Assembly (NCBI RefSeq): GCF_000287675.1
Contig: NZ_ALJL01000022.1
Coordinates: 1 to 64,000 of the forward strand
DNA length: 64,000 bases
Source of the DNA: Lachnoanaerobaculum sp. ICM7
GTDB lineage: Bacteria > Bacillota > Clostridia > Lachnospirales > Lachnospiraceae
Direction: 5' to 3'
This document shows, piece after piece, positions 16,795 through 24,294 of the stretch. How positions within the stretch are numbered: the first letter of the stretch is position 1; every line of letters begins with the position of its first letter. The notes under the pieces were generated by a model. The model saw only the letters and a list, made by a program, of their open reading frames with translations. It was not told the origin of the DNA and ran no database searches. The translations under genes were made by a program, and so were the position numbers.

Positions 16795-18519
16795 ATGAAA
16801 ATTTATGGCGTAGGAGCTGCCGAGGGCATCGGTATCGGAGTCGCAAAAGTAGTCAGAGAACAAAATGTGGAAGTTGTAAAGAAAACTGTTTCAGACAGTG
16901 AAACTGAAGTTAATAACTTCATGAGAGTTCTGGATATAACTAAGGCTGAGACTGAAAAGATGTCGCAGGCTTTAGAAAAGAATGCTTCAGCGAAGGAAGC
17001 GGAGATTTTGTTTGGACATATTATGCTTATGTCCGACCCTATGCTTGTGGATGAGATAGTTAATCGCATAAAAGGTGAAAGTGTTTGTGCGGAGTATGTG
17101 ATAGAAGAGGTATGTAATCAGTATGCCGCAGTATTTGCTTCAATGGACGATGAACTTATGCAGCAAAGAGCTACCGATATGATTGATATTAAAACAAGAC
17201 TTATAAAGAAGGTACTCGGTATAGAAAATACCGATCTTTCTAAACTTCCTTATGGCAGTATTCTGGTTGCAAAGGATTTGACACCTTCTATGACGGCAGG
17301 ACTTAATCCCGATAATGTTCTCGGAATAGTTACACAGTTTGGAGGAAAGACTTCACATTCGGCTATTCTTGCAAGAGCGCTTGAAATACCTGCAGTAGTG
17401 GGACTTTCAAATCTTCCTGAGGATATAAGTGATGACACGGATATACTTCTTGACGGTGAGAGCGGAGAGGTCATTATACTGCCGACAGATAATGAAAAGT
17501 CGGATTATGAGAATAAAAAGAAAAAATATGATGCAAACAAGGAAGTGTTAAAGAAGTACAGAGAATTACCAAGTATTTCTAAGGACGGTAAGAAGGTGGA
17601 AATAGCCGGAAATATCGGAAGCCCTGAGGATGCAAAAAAGGTAATTGAAAACGGTGGCGAAGGTATAGGACTTTTCAGAACCGAGTTCTTATTTATGGAC
17701 AGAGACTGTATGCCTACTGAAGAAGAGCAGTTTGAAAGCTATAAGGAAGTGGCGGCAGCCATGGAAGGGAAGCCTGTTATTATCAGAACTCTTGATATAG
17801 GAGGTGATAAGGAAATCCCTTATATGGGAATAGTACAGGATGAGAATCCTTTTCTTGGATATCGTGCCATAAGACTTTGTCTTGACAGAAAAGATGATAT
17901 TTATATACCGCAGCTTAGAGCATTGCTTCGTGCAAGTGCTTTCGGAAATATCAAAATAATGTTGCCGTTAATCACTTCAATGGATGAAATAAGAGAAGCT
18001 AAGGCGCTTATAAGTAATATAAAGAAAGAACTTGATGAGAAGAATATTGCATATAATAAAAATATAGAAGTCGGTATCATGGTGGAGACCGCAGCTGCAT
18101 CATTACTTGCAGATATCTTTGCAAAAGAGGTGGATTTCTTCAGCATAGGTACCAATGATCTGATTCAATATACTATGTCCGTAGACAGAGGAAATGTAAA
18201 AATTGCAGGCTTGTATTCTCCATTTTCACCGGCAGTACTCAGAAGTATCAACAGAATTATTACAGAAGGTAAAAAGGCGGGAATAATGGTAGGAATGTGT
18301 GGTGAGGCTGCAGCGGATCCTTTACTTATTCCTGTACTTTTAGCATGGGGTATGGATGAATTTTCAATGTCGGCTTCAAGTATACTGAAGTCAAGACAGA
18401 TAATTTCCGGGTGTGACAGTAAGGACTTAAAAGCTAAGGTGGATAAGGTGCTTGAGATGTCAACAGAGAGTGAGATTAAAGAGTACTTAAAGAAATTGAC
18501 AGAGGAGATTGGATGTTAA
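16795..18519 (+). CDS. ptsI: PTS enzyme I (phosphoenolpyruvate-protein phosphotransferase)
   Basis: The 574-residue enzyme takes phosphate from PEP onto His188 (GGKTSHSAILARALEIPAV) and passes it to HPr. The PEP-binding C-terminal barrel contains GEGIGLFRTEFLF near residue 288. It also has the LRTLDIGGDK-like IIRTLDIGGDKEI segment and GMCGEAAADP with the catalytic cysteine near 502. Length is normal for the family. It starts 14 bases after ptsH and overlaps the next, Wzy-like gene by 7 bases. Confidence 0.96.
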   Translation: MKIYGVGAAEGIGIGVAKVVREQNVEVVKKTVSDSETEVNNFMRVLDITKAETEKMSQALEKNASAKEAEILFGHIMLMSDPMLVDEIVNRIKGESVCAEYVIEEVCNQYAAVFASMDDELMQQRATDMIDIKTRLIKKVLGIENTDLSKLPYGSILVAKDLTPSMTAGLNPDNVLGIVTQFGGKTSHSAILARALEIPAVVGLSNLPEDISDDTDILLDGESGEVIILPTDNEKSDYENKKKKYDANKEVLKKYRELPSISKDGKKVEIAGNIGSPEDAKKVIENGGEGIGLFRTEFLFMDRDCMPTEEEQFESYKEVAAAMEGKPVIIRTLDIGGDKEIPYMGIVQDENPFLGYRAIRLCLDRKDDIYIPQLRALLRASAFGNIKIMLPLITSMDEIREAKALISNIKKELDEKNIAYNKNIEVGIMVETAAASLLADIFAKEVDFFSIGTNDLIQYTMSVDRGNVKIAGLYSPFSPAVLRSINRIITEGKKAGIMVGMCGEAAADPLLIPVLLAWGMDEFSMSASSILKSRQIISGCDSKDLKAKVDKVLEMSTESEIKEYLKKLTEEIGC

Positions 18520-19790
18520 TATACACTGTTTGCAGTTTATTAGCGTATGCATTATCCCGGATGGAGCACTATGCCCTGTCCGGGTTTGTTCTAATTTTGG
18601 CGGCATTATATCTGTATATTAAGGAATACAGATACTCGAAATCATTGGTAAATCTTAGAGGTATTTTTGCACTGGCTTTTATCGGCGGTGAGGGCCTTGC
18701 AGCTATGAAGTTTTCATACCTTGCAAAACCATGGGGAGACAGTACGTGGATTTGTCTTGCTCTGGCCTTCGGATGCTTTTATATTGTATTTGATATATTG
18801 AAGGCAGTTAAGGGTAATCCTTATTCAAACGGAGAGAGAGTGCTTGAAAGAAGCAATGAGGATATGATGTATGCATGTATCATTATACTTGCACTTACAT
18901 CTTTGACAGCTTTTAATATTGAGGCCATTGTACTCGGGTTTATTCCTGTTTTTGAAAAAGGGGTTCCTCATGCATACTCTTATTTTCATATTTCAGGCGT
19001 GCATTACTTTACCGTAAGCTGCATTTTAGTGCCGGCTTTCAGTATTGTCTACTTGAATGAAGAGAGTAGGCTTGGAATTATAAAGGTAATATTTTTGGTT
19101 TTAGCCAATATTATTGCTATGGCTATACCGATACTTTGTGTATCAAGATTTCAGTTTATGTTTGCTGTGCTTCTTGCCTTTGTAACCTTACTTATATTAA
19201 AAAGGGAAAGGATAAGGCCTGTATATTTTGTGAGTGTTATAGTATTTATCGTTCCGGTGTATTTATTGCTTTCTGTGGCAAGAAGCCATAATGTGGAGTA
19301 TCTTAACGGAATATTTGAAATGAAATATAATCTGCCTATTTTTATAAGTCAGCCATATATTTATATTGCAAATAATTATGACAATCTGGATACTTTGATA
19401 AAGGAGTTGCCGAAACACAGCTTCGGATTAAAGGGACTTTTTCCTCTTTGGGCACTTACCGGAATTAAGTTTATATATCCGAAGATAGTGGACTTCCCTA
19501 TTTTTGTAAACAAAACCGAACTTACAACAGTGACATTATTTTATGATGCCTTTTATGACTTCGGAATAGCCGGAGTTGCCGTATTTTCCACGGGGCTTGG
19601 CTGTATCGGTTATTTCTTTGAGAAAATGATAAGAAGTACAAGGCATGCAACATTCTATATTATATATGCACAAGTATTTATTTATCTCGCACTTTCATTT
19701 TTTACCACATGGTTTTCAAATCCTGCCACATGGTTTTATTTTATAGTGACATTGTCAATATTTTTTATATGTGAGCAGAGAGGCAGGTAA
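18513..19790 (+). CDS. Wzy-like oligosaccharide repeat-unit polymerase
   Basis: The 425-residue protein has about 11-12 hydrophobic segments. A larger outward loop near residues 260-350 contains SQPYIYIANNYDNLDTLI and KGLFPLWALTG, the layout of O-antigen polymerase-related proteins. The NYDNLD-x-L motif followed by a hydrophobic turn is commonly seen in this group. It would link glycan repeat units at the outer face of the membrane. Function is inferred from topology and short motifs. It overlaps ptsI by 7 bases, odd company for a glycan polymerase, which suggests it was added to the operon. Confidence 0.65.
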   Translation: MLIYTVCSLLAYALSRMEHYALSGFVLILAALYLYIKEYRYSKSLVNLRGIFALAFIGGEGLAAMKFSYLAKPWGDSTWICLALAFGCFYIVFDILKAVKGNPYSNGERVLERSNEDMMYACIIILALTSLTAFNIEAIVLGFIPVFEKGVPHAYSYFHISGVHYFTVSCILVPAFSIVYLNEESRLGIIKVIFLVLANIIAMAIPILCVSRFQFMFAVLLAFVTLLILKRERIRPVYFVSVIVFIVPVYLLLSVARSHNVEYLNGIFEMKYNLPIFISQPYIYIANNYDNLDTLIKELPKHSFGLKGLFPLWALTGIKFIYPKIVDFPIFVNKTELTTVTLFYDAFYDFGIAGVAVFSTGLGCIGYFFEKMIRSTRHATFYIIYAQVFIYLALSFFTTWFSNPATWFYFIVTLSIFFICEQRGR

Positions 19791-19793
19791 CTT

Positions 19794-21143
19794 ATGGAAA
19801 ATATGAATGCTTTAGACAGGCAGTACAGGGAAATGACGGAGACTCCTGTAGAAAAACTGATTTTAAGACTCAGCATTCCCACTAGCATAAGTATGCTTGT
19901 AACGAATATTTACAATATGGCGGATACTTTTTTTGTCGGAAAGCTTGGTACCAGTGCTTCTGCGGCTATAGGTATAGTATTCTCTTTGATGACGATAAAT
20001 CAGGCACTCGGATTTATGTGCGGTCATGGTTGCGGCTCAAATATATCCAGAAAGCTTGGAAATAAGCAGGGCAATGAGGCCATAAAGTTTGCCTCGACAG
20101 GATTTTTTATGTCACTGGTTTTGGGTGTGCTTATAATGATTTTCGGCATAGTATTTATGGAGCCTTTGCTTAGACTGATGGGAAGTACCGATACGATAAT
20201 GCCTTATGCAAAGAGCTACGGTATCTGTATACTTCTTTCAGCTCCTTTTATGACAGGAAGCTGCGTGCTGAATAATGTTTTAAGATATGAGGGTAAAGCC
20301 GCACTTGCGATGGTAGGGCTTACTCTGGGCGGTGTATTAAATATTATCGGAGATCCGATATTTATATTTGTATTCAACATGGGCACTTTGGGGGCAGGTA
20401 TATCAACAGCAATCTCACAGGTTATAAGCTTTTTTGTATTGCTTGCAATGTTCGGTGGAGAAAGAACAGTTTCAAGGCTTAGACTTTCAGCAGTATCAAA
20501 AGATGCAAGGGATATTGTAAATATATTGGAGACAGGCTTTCCTAGTCTGATAAGACAGGGAATGATGAGTGTTTCAACTATGGTTTTAAACTATATGTCC
20601 ATGCCTTATGGTGACGCGGCTATTGCGGCTATGAGTATTGTCGGCAGAGTATGTAATTTTATATTTGCCGTTGCACTTGGAATTTCACAGGGCTTCCAAC
20701 CCGTATCGGCTTTTAACTACGGGGCAAAGAAGTTTAAGCGTGTGAAGAGGGCTTTTGTATTTTGCTGTGGACTCAGTATGATAATAATAGGAATTTTAAG
20801 TATTGTCTCACTTATATTTTCAGGACATATAATAGGTTTATTCAGAGATGATGCCGATGTTATAAAGGTTGGAACTTTTGCCTTAAGAGCACAATGTGTG
20901 GTTTTATTTTTATCACCTATTACGCTTGCCGCCAGTATGATGTTTCAGGGAGCGGGAGAAAATCTGGCTTCATCAATAGCTTCGTTTTTAAGAAGCGGTA
21001 TTACATTTGTTCCGATGGTGCTTATATTGCCGAAGTTTTTGGGAATATATGGGATACAGCTTGCACAACCGGTGGCGGATATTATATCATTTATTATTGT
21101 AATGCCGCTGATAGTGAATTTTTTCAGGAAAATAAATGCATAA
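19794..21143 (+). CDS. MATE family efflux transporter
   Basis: The 449-residue protein has 12 predicted membrane helices in two homologous halves. The N-terminus reads LILRLSIPTSISMLVTNIYNMADTFFVG, a classic MATE start, and the mid repeat has IRQGMMSVSTMVLNYMS. It exports cationic drugs or metabolites by sodium or proton exchange. The substrate is not predictable. It lies 3 bases after the Wzy-like gene and is the last gene of the long run; the T-box promoter follows. Confidence 0.93.
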   Translation: MENMNALDRQYREMTETPVEKLILRLSIPTSISMLVTNIYNMADTFFVGKLGTSASAAIGIVFSLMTINQALGFMCGHGCGSNISRKLGNKQGNEAIKFASTGFFMSLVLGVLIMIFGIVFMEPLLRLMGSTDTIMPYAKSYGICILLSAPFMTGSCVLNNVLRYEGKAALAMVGLTLGGVLNIIGDPIFIFVFNMGTLGAGISTAISQVISFFVLLAMFGGERTVSRLRLSAVSKDARDIVNILETGFPSLIRQGMMSVSTMVLNYMSMPYGDAAIAAMSIVGRVCNFIFAVALGISQGFQPVSAFNYGAKKFKRVKRAFVFCCGLSMIIIGILSIVSLIFSGHIIGLFRDDADVIKVGTFALRAQCVVLFLSPITLAASMMFQGAGENLASSIASFLRSGITFVPMVLILPKFLGIYGIQLAQPVADIISFIIVMPLIVNFFRKINA

Positions 21144-21159
21144 ATTTTAGTGGTAAATG

Positions 21160-21188
21160 TTGACAATTTTAAGTTTTTACAGTATAAA
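21160..21188 (+). promoter_or_regulatory. SigA promoter of the trpXYZ-like operon
   Basis: A perfect TTGACA (21160-21165) and TATAAA (21183-21188) are 17 bases apart. Transcription would start near 21195 and produce the T-box leader. Confidence 0.85.
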
Positions 21189-21194
21189 TTAATA

Positions 21195-21440
21195 AAACCG
21201 TTGATTGGGAGAAAAGAAATTAGTTACTAACAGAGAGTCGGAGGTGCTGAGAACCGATAGGGATGACGATTTTAATATGGACCCATGAGGGCGAGGTGAA
21301 AGGAAACAAGTAGCTAAGACGGGTGCTCCCGTTACCGGGCAGAAAATGTGTCGGCATTTTTTTAGAGAGAGTATTTTTACTAATGAAGGTGGTACCGCAG
21401 GCTTTGCTTGTCCTTTGGATAAGTGGGCCTGCGTTTTTTG
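21195..21440 (+). ncRNA. T-box leader, probably tryptophan-specific
   Basis: The leader has the AGAGAG element (21232-21237) and a GGATGACGA distal segment. It also has the T-box core GAAGGTGGTACCGC (21385-21398) and a competing terminator. The proposed specifier is TGG at 21278-21280 followed by the usual purine (A). Uncharged tRNA-Trp would stabilise the antiterminator and switch on the importer. The T-box class is certain from the core sequence. The tryptophan assignment rests on the specifier read by eye and on the trpXYZ-like genes downstream, which are known targets of Trp T-boxes. Confidence 0.88.
21396..21439 (+). terminator. T-box terminator hairpin
   Basis: CGCAGGC (21396-21402) pairs with GCCTGCG (21427-21433), followed by a T-run. 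The 5' arm overlaps the T-box core, so it competes with the antiterminator. Confidence 0.85.
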
Positions 21441-21495
21441 TGTAAAGGTCACTGTCGGTAAATATCTCTATATCGGATGCCTTAAGGAGGAGAAA

Positions 21496-22563
21496 ATGAA
21501 TTTAATAAAGAAACTTGGAATTATTGCAATAGGTGCGATTTTGATGGCAGGATGTACACCAAAGGCGGATACGGCGCAGAGCGCTAATACCGAAACTACC
21601 GCAGAACAAAGCAGCGCTACCGAGAGTGCAAAAGCGGAGGCTACAGACAGCACAGAGATGAAAAAAATCGGAGTGATTCAGCTGGTTGAACATAAATCAC
21701 TTGATATAATATATAATTCATTTAAAGATGAGTTAAAGAACCTGGGATATGTGGACGGTGAGAATGTTAAGATAACATTCCAAAATGCACAGGGTGATAT
21801 GTCAAATATCACAAGTATAGTTCAGGGCTTTGAGGGTGATAAGCAGGATGTTGTAGTAGGTATCGCTACACCTGTAGCACAGGGAGCTATGAGTTTGACA
21901 AAGACAACACCTGTAGTTTTCTCTGCAGTTACAGATCCTACAGGTGCAGGAATACTTACAGATATGAATGCGCCTGACAAGGGAATGACAGGTACAAGTG
22001 ATGCTGTACAGATTGATAAAATAATGGATTTGGCACTTCAGATTACTCCTGACGTAAAGAAGGTAGGCTTCATATACAATCCGGGAGAGGACAATTCTGT
22101 AACTAATCTCGGATTACTTGAAAACTATGTAAAAGAGAAAAATCTTGAGCTTGAAACAGTAAGTATTTCTACAAGTGCCGATCTTCAAACAGCAGCCGCA
22201 TCACTTTTTGAAAAAGTTGATATGATATTTGTATCAAACGACAATACGGTTGCGGAGGCTATGCCTATACTTACAGCAGAGGCAATCAAAGCCAAGAAGC
22301 CTATATATGTAGGCGCAGACTCAATGGTAATGGACGGCGGTCTTGCTACAGTGGGTATTGACTATACAGATCTTGGAAAAGAAACAGCTAAGATGGTAGA
22401 TGAAATACTTAAGGGAAAATCTGTAAATGAAATCCCTGTAAAAGTATTTAAGGATGATTTGTTTATCTATGTAAATACAGATACAGCTGCCGCACTCGGT
22501 ATAGAGATACCTGAGAGCATCAAAACAGACAAGAAATTTGTCGATATTAAATCAAATAAGTAG
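21496..22563 (+). CDS. trpX: ABC importer substrate-binding lipoprotein, TrpX-like
   Basis: The 355-residue lipoprotein has a signal peptide with lipobox LMAGC, a Ser/Thr/Ala-rich linker, and the ABC_sub_bind fold (IGVIQLVEHKSLD and later FSAVTDPTGAG). It captures substrate outside the cell and delivers it to the permease. The Trp T-box points to tryptophan. ATG 21496 is preceded by AAGGAGG; longer frames run through the T-box and are not coding. The permease and ATPase follow as one operon. Confidence 0.9.
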   Translation: MNLIKKLGIIAIGAILMAGCTPKADTAQSANTETTAEQSSATESAKAEATDSTEMKKIGVIQLVEHKSLDIIYNSFKDELKNLGYVDGENVKITFQNAQGDMSNITSIVQGFEGDKQDVVVGIATPVAQGAMSLTKTTPVVFSAVTDPTGAGILTDMNAPDKGMTGTSDAVQIDKIMDLALQITPDVKKVGFIYNPGEDNSVTNLGLLENYVKEKNLELETVSISTSADLQTAAASLFEKVDMIFVSNDNTVAEAMPILTAEAIKAKKPIYVGADSMVMDGGLATVGIDYTDLGKETAKMVDEILKGKSVNEIPVKVFKDDLFIYVNTDTAAALGIEIPESIKTDKKFVDIKSNK

Positions 22564-22571
22564 GAGTAAAA

Positions 22572-23471
22572 ATGACATTATCAACATTACTTGGCAGTAT
22601 TGAACTTGGACTGATATTTGCAATATTATCACTGGGATTATTTATAGCTTTCAGAATTTTGGACCTGCCTGATCTGACGGTGGACGGAAGTTTTGTTACA
22701 GGCCTGGCTTACAGTGCTATATGGTCCGTAGCTAAAAATCCTGCTATGGGACTTTTGATGGGGGCCTTAGGAGGAATGATTGCAGGTATTGTCACAGGTA
22801 TACTTCATACAAAATTGAAAATTCATGCTATATTGGCAGGAATACTTACAATGACAGGTCTGTATTCTATAAATCTCTTTGTAATGGGTGATAAGCCAAG
22901 TGTTTTCTTTTATGGTGAAAAGACTGTATTTACTCCTTTTGAAGAAAAGTTTTTTATAGGTACAACCGATATCGGAAAGTTGATTTTGTTGTTCATAATT
23001 GTTGTTGTTTTAGTAGCCGCATTAAAGTTATTTTTAATGACGCAAGTAGGACTTTCTCTTAGAGCTACCGGTGATAATGAGGCAATGGTCAGAAGTTCAA
23101 GTATAAATACAGATGCTATGAAAATACTGGGGTTTGCGCTTTGCAATCTTATAGTAGCTTTCTCAGGCGCAATATATGCACAGTATAATATGACAGCTAC
23201 ACATGGAGTCGGAACGGGAATGCTGGTACTTGGGCTTGCAAGTATCATAATCGGAGAAACGGTTATAGGAAAGAGAGGGATGCTAAGACACTTGATTGCG
23301 GTGGTAGTAGGTGCGATAATATATCGTATAATGCTTGCGGTGGCATTCGGACTTGGGCTTCCTGCAATATATTTAAAGCTCTTCTCAGCGGTAATAGTTG
23401 TTATCGCAATAAGCATACCTTTGATAAAGCCTACAATTGCAAGATGGAGAAAGATACATGCTGGAAATTAA
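22572..23471 (+). CDS. trpY: ABC importer permease, TrpY-like
   Basis: The 299-residue BPD_transp_2-type permease has about eight to nine membrane helices. The ILDLPDLTVDGSFV segment near residue 28 is characteristic of permeases paired with ABC_sub_bind proteins. An EAA-like cytoplasmic loop (LRATGDNEAMVRSSSINTD) lies near residue 165 and should contact the ATPase. It follows trpX by 8 bases and overlaps the ATPase gene by 14 bases. Confidence 0.9.
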   Translation: MTLSTLLGSIELGLIFAILSLGLFIAFRILDLPDLTVDGSFVTGLAYSAIWSVAKNPAMGLLMGALGGMIAGIVTGILHTKLKIHAILAGILTMTGLYSINLFVMGDKPSVFFYGEKTVFTPFEEKFFIGTTDIGKLILLFIIVVVLVAALKLFLMTQVGLSLRATGDNEAMVRSSSINTDAMKILGFALCNLIVAFSGAIYAQYNMTATHGVGTGMLVLGLASIIIGETVIGKRGMLRHLIAVVVGAIIYRIMLAVAFGLGLPAIYLKLFSAVIVVIAISIPLIKPTIARWRKIHAGN

Positions 23472-24249
23472 AAATGTTAATGTAATATTTAATAAGGATA
23501 CCGTAAATGAGAAAAAGGCCTTACGTGATTTGAATCTTAAATTAAATGACGGAGATTTTGTAACTGTAATAGGCAGTAACGGTGCAGGAAAATCCACTAT
23601 GTTAAACGCGATAGCAGGCAATATAGAAGTGGAGAGTGGAAGAATATATAATAACGGCCTTGATATCACATATATGAAGGAGCATAAAAGAGCAAGATTC
23701 ATAGGCAGACTGTATCAGGATCCTTTAAAGGGTACAGCACCTCATATGACAATAGAAGAAAATATGGGACTGGCATACAGCCGCGGTAAAAAGGTGAGAT
23801 TCGGACTTGGAGTAAGAAGAAGTGACAGAGAGTATTTCAAATCTGTATGCACAAAACTTGGCTTGGGGCTTGAGCACAGATTGAAAAATGAAGTCGGAGG
23901 GCTTAGCGGAGGACAAAGACAGGCACTGACGCTTTTAATGGCTACCATGGAAACACCTGAACTTTTGCTGCTTGATGAGCATACTGCGGCTCTTGATCCC
24001 AAGACCAGTAAGAAGATAATGGAAATAACCGACAGGATAGTAACTGAAAATAATATTACAACTTTGATGATTACACATAATATCAAAGATGCCTTGCATT
24101 TCGGAAATAAAACAATAGTTATGAATAACGGAAGTATTTTAAAAGTTCTTGAAGGCGATATGAGAAAGAATATGACGGTTTCAGATATAATGGAATTGTA
24201 TTCCGGAACGGATGCGGTATTGACCGACAAGATGATTTTAGGTGAATAA
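23458..24249 (+). CDS. trpZ: ABC importer ATPase, TrpZ-like
   Basis: The 263-residue ABC ATPase has Walker A GSNGAGKST near residue 42, the Q-loop at YQDPLKG, signature LSGGQRQALTL near 147, and Walker B LLLLDEHTAALD. It ends with the H-loop in THNIKDAL. It powers the trpXY importer. I chose ATG 23458 because GGAGA lies 8 bases upstream; the earlier in-frame start gives only seven extra residues read from the permease 3' end. A strong terminator follows. Confidence 0.92.
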   Translation: MLEIKNVNVIFNKDTVNEKKALRDLNLKLNDGDFVTVIGSNGAGKSTMLNAIAGNIEVESGRIYNNGLDITYMKEHKRARFIGRLYQDPLKGTAPHMTIEENMGLAYSRGKKVRFGLGVRRSDREYFKSVCTKLGLGLEHRLKNEVGGLSGGQRQALTLLMATMETPELLLLDEHTAALDPKTSKKIMEITDRIVTENNITTLMITHNIKDALHFGNKTIVMNNGSILKVLEGDMRKNMTVSDIMELYSGTDAVLTDKMILGE

Positions 24250-24286
24250 AAAAGTGAGCTCTACAAATTGTAGAGCTCATTTTTTG
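24250..24286. terminator. Bidirectional terminator between trpZ and PBP1A gene
   Basis: TGAGCTCTAC (24255-24264) and GTAGAGCTCA (24270-24279) form a perfect 10-base-pair stem. An A-run on one side and a T-run on the other serve both convergent genes. Confidence 0.9.
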
Positions 24287-24294
24287 TTTGAATA

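Noticed and set aside
20894-21163. Open frame of 89 codons overlapping the MATE 3' end
   Set aside because: It runs in another frame inside the MATE coding sequence, and its composition is not protein-like.
21346-21495. Longer N-terminus for TrpX
   Set aside because: It would read through the T-box terminator; the lipoprotein signal and ribosome site start at 21496.
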